DNA of 64,000 bases from Sipunculus nudus (lineage: Eukaryota; Annelida; Sipuncula; Golfingiida; Sipunculidae), in assembly GCA_026874595.1 (NCBI GenBank), contig CM049315.1, forward strand, positions 37,588,164 to 37,652,163, written 5' to 3'. Under the pieces are notes generated by a model. That model worked only from the letters and a program-made list of their open reading frames with translations. It did no database searches and had not been told where the DNA came from. The position numbers and the translations under genes are program-made. Shown here one piece after another: positions 27,201 to 42,200 of the stretch; the stretch's first letter is position 1; every line of letters starts with the position of its first letter.

Positions 27201-30200
27201 TCAATTTCCATGATTTTTATCTGCTGAAAAAAATCTTAAAATTTTGACAAAACCCATTGAAACTTGGAATGATCTGAAATTCTTTTCTTTATAGAAGTAT
27301 GTTAATTAAGAGCTGATCATGAGAAAGTTTTGGTGACATTAAATAGCAGTTATTTGCAATAGCAGTCTGTTTCCTGTGTACTTTCAATACTACATGCATG
27401 AATAATGTACATGAGACACTTATGAGGCTGCTATACAAATGACAGCACTTATAAATGTGTTTAAGGAGCATCTTGTTCATAAAAGGTTCAATTTTTTTTT
27501 TGTTATTTCTCTTTTGTAAATATAAATAATTTCAAAATCATAGCAAATATAATATTTTATATATATTATGTTTACAGTTATCACGGTTACAGCAGAACAT
27601 GTATGAGACAAAAACTGGTATATATAGTACCTCGTGGCCCCTGAATTAAATCATTTAGTCTTGTTATTAAAAACAGGAGGACTTTGAGGGCATTATCCTT
27701 TTTGAAGGCTGAAACAACATTTATGTGCATCTGCAGTTGATGTATTTCATATTCATGCTTGTGAACTCACTTTTTTGTTTGACATGCTTAAATGTCATGG
27801 ACCTGAAGATCTTACATGTTTATTACACTGACGGGTCAATGTCCCTGATATAGTCCAAACTGTGTCATTCAGGACATTTCTGTTCTTTGTCAAATTTACT
27901 GAAAAATACGTTTGAAGTTCATAGACCTTGCTTTTTGTAAACGGCGCCAAAGATGGTTGACATTTGTATTGCTGATATATTATTTCTGTGGTTATTCACA
28001 CTTAACACAGACAAATTTTCTTGGCTCATGTGTCAAATATTTCATTAATAATCTGCCTTATGTCCCATTCATTTGGTTTATGTGTGTTTATGGCTTGCTT
28101 TACATTCATAATGAATCCAAACTTTGCAAATGGTTGTATAATTTACAAGGAACTATATTATATACACCATAAATTAATTGTATCACAAATATCATTTGTA
28201 ACCGGTTTTAATACTTAGGACTCCATCCCCTGACAGTATGTGCCTTAATGTGTGAACACAGATGTTTGAAAGGTTAACAGTTAATTAGCAGTTGTTACAT
28301 TAAAGGAAAATTAGATTATTTTGATCAGATATTATTCAATAATCCTCTCCTAAAAGAAACTTATCATTTCATATATATTTGGTATATTTAATATCATCTT
28401 GTGTATAATTCAATATTTGTTAGAATAATTAGATATGCATGTTTGAGTAAAAGTATTTGTTCATTATTTGTTATGTTCTACATGAACATGGGTTGATATA
28501 GAAGACCTACAAATATATGGTATTACAGCAGTTACAGTACACAAAGGGAAATCCATACTTCCTGTGTATACATGTGTGCATGTGTTAGTAGTATACAACT
28601 CAGCAGAGGTTGGAGGTCAGTAAGTTATCAGGGTACAGGGCCCAGTTCCTTCACTTCATGTCATCAGTTAACAGAGTGAGCCACAGTCAGGTGAAATCAA
28701 CAGGACAGATAGCATTCCAGACATACCAGGGCCATCGTACATTGCCTGTAAACAACAAGACCCATGATGTGATATGATAATGGTTGAATACACATTTATC
28801 ATTTCTCTTTGATCCTGTACTGTTACTGCTAGATATGGGATATTGTACTGCCACCTGGTATGAAAAGAACATCTATCAATTTGTGGTGATTTTATGGCAG
28901 GTTAGAAAATTACTCTAGTAGCCCATAAATTTCTACTGAGACTGAGGGATTTTGTATGACCTGTGCTGAGTGTAGTATTGATGGCAAAGCAATCTAACTT
29001 GTAGTGCAGAAATGATATTAAGCAATTCTCTCACATTTTTGGTGCACAGTTATAAGGCACACATTGCCACTAAGCTATATATTTTCAGGAGTGTTGGCAA
29101 GTTGATATTTGTGTTATTTGACTAATGCCATGGGTGCCAGGTACTTTTGACAGTAATAGTAATGGACGGCAAGGTGAAAAAGACGCCTAGCTATCCCAGG
29201 TTTCTGTTTCTTTTACTGAGGTGATATGTCACACTTTGTAAAGAATGCTTTGGTGCAGGCCAACTATGTCAACTTTACATTTCCTGGATGCCCACAATTT
29301 TATCATGGTGCCAAGCACTTTGTAATCCTGGGATGTAGACAGAATACCTATCATGTCATACATTATTTGCCACCACCTTGTTCTGTTCACAAAGAACATA
29401 GTATCAGTGATAAATTGCTGCAAAATTTTCGACCATGCAGTAGTGTTTGGAATCTTTTTTTATTTCATGAACAATCATTATACATTGGTCGACCTCTACT
29501 GACCGATAATCAGAAATTTTTTTTCAGGAGCATTAAATTTCTGACCATTTCCAGACCTGTAATTGCTGGAGTCATCTATAATTCCTTTTCTGTTTATGTG
29601 CCTTCACTGTTACTTGGCAACAATCCCAGCGATTCAGTTTGAAACCCTTGGACTGATTCCTTACACACCGTGCATGATCAGTGCATGATCATAGACACAG
29701 GTCACAGGATAGCCTGTTGAAGTTGGGGTCATGACCTTTACAAAGAGAGTAGCCTTGACCTTCAAGAATTCCATATATCCTAAAAATCACAGAAACATTT
29801 AATTTCTGAAAGTGATTGAATGGATTGTTTTGATTGACTGAGGGCTTTCATGATTTTTTGTCTCGATCCATTTGCACATATCTCTCTGTTTTGGTGTTGT
29901 TTAATCTCCTATCACTGCCACTGAATATCAACGATACCTAAAAAACAAGATTAAATTTTTTTTTAATTTGACATATACATACTGGTAGATATGGGTCTGA
30001 GCCTCATGTTGGATATAACTTTATATGCTACAGTTGAAGGGGGTCTATTTTAAAGAGTCAATGTTTTTGGATACAATGGCATTTCTGATGACAGACATTT
30101 CTATTGTCACAACTGAGTGTACTTGTATACTATTCATGATTTTTCACTGAATTTTCTCTAATGATCTGTTTCAATAGTTGTTTATTTTTTATGTGTTTAT

Positions 30201-33200
30201 TTTTGTAGTGAATTCAAGTTCGAGCGTTGGGAGTACCAAGTATGATCCCGATTTACTCAAGGCTGATGTGGCACTTGCCAAGACCCGCGTGGCCAGAATT
30301 AAGCGGGAGTTAGCGCTGATTCGTTCAGAAATGAACACAAAAGAAAAGGGCCTGGAAACTCTAAGCCAGTAAGTGCACATTCCCACACACACAAACTCAC
30401 ACATACATACACACAACCTAAAAATACTATGAAAAACCCTAACCCAAATAGGTAATGTAACCTATACAAATACAAACTCACATAAACATGCACTCAACCT
30501 AAAAATACAAAGAAAAACTACCCTAATAGGTAATGCAGCCTACACAAACACACAACATGTAAATATAAAAAACACACACATGATCTACACACAAGTGGGC
30601 TATATGACCAGCACCAATATACCAGAATATATAATAGAATATAAACACAACTCCCACACAGATACTTATTATTTCCTACATTTTCAATGAACAGATAAAA
30701 GAAAAATCACAGTATTTCTATGACAGCATTCCTGATACATAGTTTTGATTTAGTATAATGTTATGTTATGTATTGCAGCATTTATCGAGTACGTAATCTT
30801 AAATTCTTCACCTTCTTTAAATATTTTGAAATCATATTTAATGTGTGGTAATTTTATTTTTTATTTTTGATGATTGTAATGTTTACATAAACTCTGTATT
30901 TAAATTTAAACCAAAGCCTATCTTTATATTTAACACAATAAACATACTTAAAAATTCCTGTTTGTGATGATATACTTGTATGACCTTGTGTATATAAACT
31001 TTCAGACAAGTAACTTGATATTAAAAGTCACATTGCACTTGACTACAGGGTATATAATGTTGCAGTAGAATATTTGATTTGAAATAGTTCATGACTTGCA
31101 TTATGCTTTTGAACAAATATCAGATATCAGACATTCCATCACATTTGCCACAAAGTAGATATGATTTATACTGACATGCATACAGCATTAATCACTGAGG
31201 TTTCCTTCTTGTTCACAAGGGTTTCAATTTTTTTTATATCCATGAAAGAGAAATTATCGAATAATTGAAACCTTTTTGAATAAGACGACTCATCTGCTCA
31301 GGTGAACATACATTTATAATATAGCCTCATTAGCATTTTATGTATATGTTATCCACACAACCACACCTATATAGTTTATCTTACCTGTAAATCAAAGAAT
31401 GATATTATAAATAATATAAAGGTGGGAGTTTATAGTCTGATATCACCGACGATGTCAGTCTCATCTTACTTTACACTTTGCCTTCCTGGTCTTTCATGGA
31501 TGTTCTTTCTAGAATTTCTTGAAGCATCTACTCCACTCCCTGGAGAGCATACGACCCAAGCAGCCATATCAGGTGTAGCAGGTTATTTGTTCTACGTTTG
31601 CCTTCCTCCAAAAACCAGTACCCATTCACTCATGGGTCGGGAGAGCGCACCCTTATGGTAAAGACTGCACCTAGGAGTCTTACTGCAGATGGCATCCTAT
31701 CCGTTGCCACCGCGCTCCACGATATCAGACTTTTCATATTTTCTAGTATTTCTACTCTTACCAAAGGGTTCTCAGTAAATTGTTAAGATTTATCACACAT
31801 ATTAAATAATGACTGTGATAATGGATATAACATGTGTAGGTTGATGCATGGTTAGATCATGAAAATAAAAACCTCATTAAACGATGAAATAGTGAAAATC
31901 ATGTAAAATTAAAATTAGTAGGCGTGTGAATTGTGAGGGATTTTAGAATCTGTTCAATTATGGATTTTTTACCTTTGATTCAATTCTCGATTCAGTTCCA
32001 ATTAAAGTAGTAAACTTTAGATGTTTTGAAAAAAGAAAAGCCAGTTCACCAGAGTGGATGTTTGTAAATTGAGCAAAATAAAAGAAAAAAAAATATAGCT
32101 CTTTCTCATATTTGTTTCTATGCCAGTGGAGTCGTACACCATGGAACATTTAAAATAGATTAAGGGCACATACATGATAACTTTTTAAGAGAGTTTTTTT
32201 TTGAGAGTTCACAGAGAACTTTGGGATGGTAATGCAAATAATATTATAATCAGAATGAATAGATTGTCATTCAGAGGTTAATAATCAATTACAGTTTAAT
32301 TGAGGGCTTGCAGTTAAATGCATCGATTCTTCAATGCTTTGTTTCACCCCTAAATATTATCCTCGTGAATATAAATGCCAGTCACAGTACTCCATGAATT
32401 TCCATTTGTACTTTCGAATTATTGATATGTAACACCAAAGATTTGATCTTGTCAGTAAAAGCTTATGGAATATGTCTTTAATTTGGTGGAGGTAAATGCT
32501 TTAATGCTGACTTATCTATTTCTTAAACTAAGTCTTTACATCTGTTGAGTTCCATATTTCGAACTTTGGGTCTTACACATATGAACATCTTAGTTTAAAC
32601 AATTTTCTGGATATTGATTTGTGTTGTCCTTTGTACTTAACAGTTAGTCTGTATAAAGTTTAACCAGTTATTATGAAGGTCTTGGAAAGTCATTATAATT
32701 TCTGGGAATATTCTTATAATTTTGTTCAGTATTCTCAGCAATGCATGGTTACTCAGTACTGCATGCTTTGAGACCTTGTATATATATGTTTTATCTGTGT
32801 AATCATCTCCATTGGTGATAAGAGGTATACATAACAAGCGACCTGGCACTTGAAATGATTGATGATACATTGTAAATTAGATAAAGTCGGCTAAAATAGA
32901 GACTGCCCTCCCTACCTCGGTATTAATCAGGTCGTTATTAAGGAAGTGGACAGGTATTCAGACATATCAATACAATAAACACTGCATGCAGAATGTTGGA
33001 ATGCCAAGAGCTCACAGGGAGTTTGTTTGTTTAACCTTGCCTTATGTTGAGTCACTGTTATAAATAAACTCTTAATCACATTTTCATCACACATAAAAAG
33101 AGGACAGGGAGACATGATAAATCAGATAAATGTAAGACCCCATGAGGGAGCTCTTCCTTCATTTTGTTGGCTAATTGGAAAGTAAAAGTTTGAAGGAAAT

Positions 33201-36200
33201 AGTTAATGTTTTATAACATGCTTTCACTTTGATAATTAAGCCTAGTATACTGGCTTATAAATAATCAGTAATGGATATATAATGTAATAGCATGGTATGC
33301 TGTGACAGTTTACTTATTATTTCTAACAGTATTGTCATTATAATATGATGCATAATAAATTCTAGATATTGCTTTTAACTTAGGGAAGATAAAAAAGTGC
33401 TGTCTCCTATTAGATGTTGTTATAATTGCTAAGATCTAATAATTCAACTTAAAATCCAGTATATTTAAAAAAAATTAATGGTTTGAACCATTGTTAATGA
33501 AATACATTTATTGTGTATTAACTTCATTATAAATTTATAAGATTACATATCAAGTAGGGCAAGAGATTTGTACACAAATGTTGGCCTAGTACAATATCAG
33601 TGGTTCATGAATCTGTTGAGACACCTTAAAGACATACAGAAATAGCAAAGTATAAATATAAAAATCTCTTACTAGACTGAACTTTTATCTAATATTCAGT
33701 ATCCATTCATTTGCTGTATTTTGTTTGGTCCTGGGAAAAGCTGTGTATGTACATTTCTGAACCGATATAAAAGCAAAATATACATTAAACCTTTTCATAT
33801 TTATTTTAGATAACAGACAAATTCAGAAACTCTTTACATTTACATTACAGTAAATATTTTACTCATCTTTTGTTGTTCCTTTACCAAATTTCAACATTTC
33901 CTACAGAGAGGTGTGCGTCAGGTTAAAGGGAATTTTTAGATCTGAAAATAAATATACCATATGTTCAACCTTAGATAATCTTACCATATAAGGGGGCTCT
34001 AGGTGCCACTTTATAGTGTGTGTTAGTGAGCCTGCAAACAGTAAAGAGTGAAGTGTTAAGCAATGTGCAGTGGGGTTTCTTGGTGATCTCTTGTTATGAA
34101 TTATATAAGGCAGAAGAGTTGGCAAATCAGTTTGAATATTGCCATGTCATATCATGAATTGGTATCTCGTGAGTGGCCCAACAATACACAGTCTCCAAGA
34201 TCAAGCAGTTATACCGGTTGGTTATAAATCTAAGGTGTAGGTTACCTGAACAAGTGCTTCTAATAAGAGCAATTTGTATGTTCTGATGCATCTCAAGTAG
34301 TCAATAACAAACTAATTATATGGAGTGATTTAACATCCTGCCAGGTGATATAGGTCAAATGGTCCATGTGGGAAATAGTTTGTTGAAACTCCCACCCAAT
34401 GTGTCAGAGTTATGATGTACTTTATGAATGAATATGGGAACATTAAGTAAATTTATTCAAGCGTAAGAGAAATCCCAAGTCGTGTTTTTCTTTGGTGTCA
34501 GTTGGGTGTAGAACCATTACGGGCCATGATCAGATCCACTGAATCACTGCATCAAGCGCTACACCAATGTAAATAAAAGTCACCTTGATTTATTGTCAGG
34601 GTCATAAAAATAATCATTTTCTGTCACTTGGTTTGTGAATGAAGCATGGAAATTAGTTAAAAATGGGTCACGTTACACATTGCACAGTGTGAGAGAGTTA
34701 TTGTTTTCTATTTATAGCTGATGACAGTTGGTCCTCAAATTATCCTAAAAAAAAAGGGAGGTCCAACAGCATGACAAATATCATTGTGATTTATTTAAAT
34801 ATTTAAAAGACACAAAAATACAAAGCAAATTTATAAGAATCCTTTCTCCTCTCACATCTGGCTGTGCCTTCTTTAAAGGAGCCTATTCTGACATCTAACA
34901 TGTATTAAATAAAGACCTTGAACTTAAAAAAACAGGCAAGAAAATGCTGAATCCACCATTCACAGGCTGTTCCTTTAGATTATATCTGTGTTTACTAACA
35001 GTTTTTAGTTAAACACAATCATATACATCCATGGCAGAGATGGTATAAGAACTTTTCTTAAAGTAATTACCTACAGTTTATTGATATGTTCACAGAGTAA
35101 GCCAGAAATCACATAAATTCTACAGAAAAGGCAGGTGAATTGCTGACTTTAAACCCATAAACACATGGATCTGTTAAATATATATTTAAAATCAATCATT
35201 ATAATGTAGGTAAAATTGTGTAAACACAGGAGCAGTTATCAGAACATAGATGTGCATACCATTAGACAGCAGCTTATGATATAACATTAAATTATTTAAA
35301 GTCTGAATTGTAGGCTATAGTTAGGCATTGATTGGATGAAACCATCACATTATAACCTTACATTATATTATAGTCATAGGTTTGAATTCCTGCCAGGTGG
35401 TATATTTTCATTATTTTCACCTGTAGTTAGACATTAACAGCCAGTGAAAGTAGACAGGTTTCTGGGGTGTAGAAGGTTCACATATTTTCTCTAGCCTAGC
35501 TATGTAAATGATGTAATATGGACATTATTTCTGACACCTGGAATGTGGGTGAATGCATTGATAGGTGGGGTAACCCTCACCCTGTCACCCCTGTTATATT
35601 ATGGGATCACCTGTTTGGTTTATGCTGTGCCGGTTGAGAATCTAGCCTATTTGATCTATGTTGCTGCATAGCCCTATGTGGCTCAGAACTGACAGTGCAC
35701 CCAGAGTTCATAGCATTTCTCTCTAATGTAGACAATACCCACACTAGACAGATTCTGGTGTGTGCTTTTTCTCCCTCCTATAAGCGGAGAGCGTGCAGCC
35801 CTCCCCTATCTGGAATTTAAGCTGACACACCAAACTTTTTTTCCACAGTCCCGCAGGAATTGAGTCAATAGCTTCTGATTGGCCATTTCTCTTGCCCTGT
35901 GTCAGATCACTCACTCGTGTATTTTACGAGATTTTTTTCCTCTGTCATGGGTACATGAGTTATTTCTTCATAAAGGATGTAACCCTCTCTCGGGGGATTT
36001 TTTATGTGGCATGTAACTTACAGCAGATGGGCTGCTTAGGTTTACTGGGTGTTTCTCCGTTTGCCTAATCTTGATTGTTGTTATTCTTAATTGTTCTCAA
36101 TCCTTTTTACGGCAGCCATCAGGAAGTGGGCTACATGTTTTTCTTTCCTCCCCACTTTGTCAGCAGCAACAGACACTGGTGCTGCAAACCATCAGTTAAA

Positions 36201-39200
36201 CTGGTGCAGTGCTGTTTAACCTAACTTTCCAAGTGTTGGAAATTATCAGTCCCTAGTATTTCCCTCTTGGAACATAACTTGAAGAAATCCATCCTGCTTC
36301 CAGATGATACTGTACATTTCTGTTTTATATGATGAGATACAACCTGACACAGAGGTTAAAAGATATTGTCAGTGCATTCAGTACTGTAGTTGGCTTTATA
36401 TTCACAGGATTAAATTTTCACAATGTTAACATGGATTAACCTAAAGAAAGTATATCTTTTTGTCCATTATTTTATTATTTAAAATGTGAAATTAAAATCT
36501 AAACCATTTGATGAGGACCAAAGGGAACTATGAAGGAGGGGAAATATTTGTTCATTATTGGCAGATATAATAGAAAAGACCTGATAATATTCATCATATC
36601 AGACTTTAATTTACCAATGACTTATAATATATGGTATTATTTATAGTATCAGTCCAGGCATGGCAAACTTATATGATATGCTAATGAGGCTGTAGGGTAA
36701 ATGACTGATCCCCTTTTAATTATTAAATGCCAAAGCAATTCAGTAATTATTAAAGATGAATTTTTATCAATATTTTAAAAGTGTTACCAGTCAAAAATGT
36801 TTATCATGGGAGGTCAAGGGCATTTTTCTCATGATAAAACAAACTCTTTTTAAGAGACAATGAATGGACATTCTTGTAGATATTATTATGAGAAATCCAT
36901 AAATTTTACATGTTGGTTAAATTAACAACAAGCCAGCCATTATCAGCTAAAGCTAAGATTCCTTATGTATGGAAAGCGGAATGCATGATGCGGAATCTGG
37001 TATGTGGAATGTGAAATGAATGTTAAGAAACTTCATATGTACCAGCACGGCAGCATGCATGTTTTCTATTTGTTACCCTTGGGTACCATGTGGATCCGAC
37101 CAAAATCGCTACAAGTAGCGATTCGTTTTGCTGGATACGCATTCCGCATGCCAGATATGCACATAAGGAATCTCACCTTATTTATTAAGTCAACTGTGAT
37201 TATGTCCGGATCCCACAATCCATATCACGCTTTCCCCATTCCGTACATAAGGAATCCTAGCTTAAGAGTAATGAAACATAAAATAAGGTATAAAACTCAG
37301 ACACATGTTGTAAAACGTTTAGTATCTCATATCCCTCAAGTGCACACAGTAAGTGAAGCGCCTTAATTGGTGAACAGTGAAAATCAAAGAAAATGAATTT
37401 TCCTGTGTGTCAGCCATGGTTGGTTAAACAGAAGTTTACTGAAGCGTAAAATTCCTTATTGCAGACGTCATATATGATAAAAAAAAATATGGTGCCCTAG
37501 AATCATATAAGATCATCCACACAAACGCTGTCTTAAATATGCCATTATATAAATTGGGAAAGAATGCTCTGTTGAGTATATCTATAAAGCAATAATCTAC
37601 AGATCAAATTGCATTTAACAGAAGACTAAAAATATTGTTTCTTATATTAAGTGGTGGTCTTAAAGAAATTAGATTATGATTTTGTAATTTATTTCCCACA
37701 CATTAACAGTGCACTAGATGATGTGTGTAAGTAATAGAGAATCACTGGGTTGTATGTTTGTTTATGTTCAGGTTTACACAGGAAATGCTCAAGGCCACAT
37801 ATTTGAAATAGCAAATGTCTCAAACTAGCTGAGGAATTTTATAATTTAAAATTGAAGTAATCTGAAACCAACTGAATACCAAACATTGTGTGAAATTGAA
37901 ATTTATGGCAGCACTTGTTTACTTGAAAATCTTAATAAGATACTCTGAGAATTATGGAACGTTTTAAATGAAAAGTTGCCTAAGAATTTACATGTCACCA
38001 TTAGGTTATACTAATAAACCCAGCAAAAACTCTTACTGGGGGTAAATCCTTACTTTTCCCTGTATCTGTCATTGTAAATGGATTTTAAACACCACTTAAA
38101 ATATATTTAAATATTAAACCTTTGCTGATTAATGGCAAATTATACATTATTTAATAATATGGATGTAACATTCATAATAAATAGCTAATACAAAAAGTTA
38201 CATCTTCAGGCCATGGACACTGTCAGCACATTTTTTTTACTTAACACAACCAAAACTGTTATGATTCCTTTAGAATATAAATTCAATGTTTGGTTAACTC
38301 CTTTATACTTCCTACTGCAAGTACACACAGTTATATTGCTGGGTTTTAACTTTCAATCTTTATATGATGCCCTTCTATACATTGTAACATTCAGAGTATA
38401 CAGTCTGGCTGCAAGGCCAAGTACTTGAAGAGCTGGTTACATTTGAAAGCTGACAGGTCTACATAATTTCTCCCAGAAATCTGAAATTTGCAGATGAACT
38501 TGAAGTTATTATTGGATAAATTGTTATTATATTTTGTCATTTTACAGTGATAAAAATGTTTCTTTGGTGTAATTCCAGAATTGACCACAAGATGGAGCAG
38601 TCTGGTGGTTATACGTTAGACCAGGCCCATGAAGTGTTGTCTCGTATCAAAGATATTAAGGGAAACCTCAAGGCAGGGGAGCGAGAGAAACAGGAGATAA
38701 TGCAGGTAACACTTACAGTGTGTCACGCCACAGGGCTCAACATTAACAGTTAACCGCTTGCCCGAGCAAGTAAAAGTTCCAGAAAAATGATGGGGTAGCA
38801 CAGCTAAAAGTTACCTCCTACTTGCCAGACTGAGCAAGTGTTTCCAATATAAACCTTCACATGAAGGTCTGAATCTTAAATAAGTTAGCCAATTTCATTG
38901 AGAAATGAATTAATATTGTAATACCTCTATCTTGAATTACCTGCATGTGTATCTTAAATTAGCTGTATGCTTATCTGTGCAAATGCTTAAAAGAACTATT
39001 ATTAACAAACAAATAATGAACATGTTTATGTTGTAAAATACACACTTTCTGTGTTTATGGCTGCGATCACTGACTTTTTAAAACAAGTAAAAATTCATGT
39101 AGGGCAATTAAAAGTTAGATGTGACTTGCCCTACTTGGCAAGTTCTTCCAAAAGTTAAAGTTGATCCCTGCACCAGAGGATAGAGTTAAGATTTAACCAT

Positions 39201-42200
39201 TTCTTAATGACAGGAATCTGTGTGCCCCATTAAAAGGTATTTATATGCCACAACCTCTGAGCTCATTGCGTCTGGGTAAATCATCTGTCTGTCAGAATAT
39301 TGTATTTATAGTTAATAGGATGTTGTTTATACAAGATGGATATTGAATTTAGTTTATAATCATATACTGCCATACAGTGGTTATAGATAATCACAGTACA
39401 ACCTCCTTTCATCAGTGGCCATTACAGTAACTGTGTTAGAGACATTGTTGCTGTAAAAACCTACTATGGCATATGTCATCACAAAAGGACAGGCTGATTT
39501 AATGCTGACATGAATGATATAACCAGGGATTTCTGTTATTGTTCAAGCACCAGCTTGATGTTACTAGAGGTATTAAACAAAAAATTGCTCCAAGTGCCAA
39601 CACAAGATGGTGCTGATAGGCAGTTAGGGTATAACAGTAAAAAGTTTGATTACTATGGTTTTAAACTATGTTGTCATTATGGAATCATATTTACTGAAAA
39701 CACCAAAGGTTTCTTTTGTCTATACTCCTCATGGAGTGGTTATTCATTGCAGTCATTCCAGAGCTTCTTCACTTTAACCACAGCTTTGCATAGGAAGTTC
39801 CTTTGTGGTTTCTGCACCAGAGCACAGGGCCCAGAATTGTAATCATACCACGCAGGCACACTCATAATAGTCATTGGTCTGAGTTCAATTCTTTGCCCTG
39901 TGCCAGCCCTGGTGGTGAAACCCGGAGAACATTACTATACAATGCAGCGGTTAGAGGGAAGGAGATATAGAACAATGACAGTGTGTAACCACTGTGAGAG
40001 GAATGTAACTCTTTTCCTGATATATTGGTTTTCTCAGGCTCACCAATACAGAGGTCTTTTCTCCTTCATTACAGACTCTTGCACGTATTAACAGCGAGTT
40101 CCTCCACACTAAGCTCCAGAGCAGTTCTTCCCCCGATGTGTCAACGTTGTCCATACCGCAGGAGAAGCTGAGCACGGCGTCACAGACTGACCTGACAGGA
40201 GAGGTAATTAACGCATATTACTCAAACATGTTTTGTCATTAGCAACCAAAAGGAACAAATCAGAGGAAACGTGGTGAAACACTTGCAATACATCACATCA
40301 CTCTTATACCATTTGAATATTCTTTGCTCTATGCCAGCACCCTGGTAGTCACGTCATTATAATGACAGGGATGGCAGTTTGCAAGCAGTCGGCAAATAGA
40401 ATGAGTTTAAACAGATGTAACATGACCAACCAATAATGACTTAAAGATAAAAATTGCTAATTAATCTCCAAATTGTCACACTCTGTTTGCTCTAGAGCCT
40501 GGACCAAGAGTGACAAAGGGGAACCAGATTTTGAAACATTACATGTAGGGAACATTGATGTGTCACTGGAAAGTTGATGAACATTTGATACATAACCAGT
40601 ATGTTAATTTCTATTTCTTCATTTTGTTAGAATGTCGGGCAGACCACACAGTGGGGTGAGATGCTGCGACTGAGGATGCGGTACGAGGAGGCCAAGAAGC
40701 AGGTGGCGCTACTGCAGCAGCAGCTGGCTCGTGTGGAGGAGCAGATAATTCCCGGCCAGTCAGAATCAGATAGGGACAGGTAATGTCTTAATTCACTCAG
40801 AAAATAGGTGCGCCTTTCAGGGGTACCTCTTTGGTATAACCCAGCAATGGGGACAAATACACACCAAGGCCCATGGGGGCAGTCGTCACAGGGCCTGGAT
40901 GACACCAGGATATAGATGAGAGGAAGGGGGGGCAGAATTCCGCAGATCTATCTGTTAAGCTAGCATTAAAATAGAGGTGATTACTTCAACAAAAGAAAGT
41001 ATTGTTTTAGTTATGAAAGTTACCATTAGTGTATTCCACTGAGTATTCCAGGTGTGATTAACTGCTGTTATATTATTATGAAAAGCAAGTTCTATTTTCT
41101 TTTGTTTAATTTTCAATGCAGAGAAATTTTGTTTATATTTCCTGGTACAAGATTGATGCTATTTATTATATCAAAATACAGGTTGCTGTTGATACAAGAG
41201 AAGGAGCAGTTGTTACGAGAACTCCGGAGTATTAATCACATGGGACGGGGAGAGGAAGAAATGAACCAAGTTCGCCAGCAGGTGGCACAACTGGAGCAAG
41301 ACTTGCAAGCAGCGATGCAGTTGTCCTCAAAACAAATTGAAGAAAGACTCAAACTAAATGACCAGAAATCAGCCATAATGCACCAGCTAACGGACGCAGT
41401 CAGGCTGACCGCTTACCTGGAATCACGTTTAAAAAGGTGAGTGTAAAATGTACATCAACAATAACACCAATATATGTACTGCACAGAATGGAACTCCACA
41501 AGAGTATAACTTTAATGGTTAGGGTGTGTGGGCTCTGAAATCTGTGGCATTCAATGCACCGGGGTGTTTAAATACATAGATGGCATAATTATGAATGTAG
41601 TGAAGAGGGTGATGTAGTCTGTTCACATATGTTTAATAAGAATTATTTCAAGGCAAATTACATTTAGATAAACATGGGTGTTTTTGTAGTAAGGACTTCA
41701 CGGAATGAAGTAATATTTTGTCAGCATGTGCTTGTGAAAAGTTACCCCAGTGTGTATTCTTGAAATTTAACAAATTTGATTTTAATGTTTGACAGTTTTG
41801 AGTAGAAAGGCCCTCTGACAGAAGGGTGTAGAAATATTATGTTCAATAATTCATATCAGTTTCAAATTTATATCTAATGTTTGATAATTGGAACTTTCAG
41901 CGGGTACCACTTTGCATATTTAAGTTTCAGTAAAATTTTAGGTATTTTCATTTATAAAAAAAGTGAGATAAAATTCAATTATTTGAATGATAAAGTGCCA
42001 AACATAATTTTTGACTTATAATCTGTTCATATATTTGGCACTGTTGTATTTTGATCATAAAAACAAGTAATATTAGTTGCTGTTCTCACTGATATAATCA
42101 ATACAATGTCAGTATTGCCAACAACCATTTATGCCCAACTTAGTAATATGACATTAAGTGGATGGACAGCATTCAGCAATAAAGAATGCTAGGTCAGCCA

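Larger units (their letters stand above)
30369..38578 (+). other. KIBRA intron 5 (8.2 kb)
   Basis: It holds a 298-bp inverted-terminus element (31434-31731), a dispersed repeat copy (34881-35150), an end of the TACTGTGGTTGG family (36382) and a Harbinger-like MITE (36951-37262). A CA-rich stretch follows the donor (about 30380-30600). No exon is seen. Confidence 0.6.

Noticed and set aside
31422-31786. Overlapping frames of 79 and 62 residues in intron 5
   Set aside because: They lie within the inverted-terminus element and have no domain or splice support.
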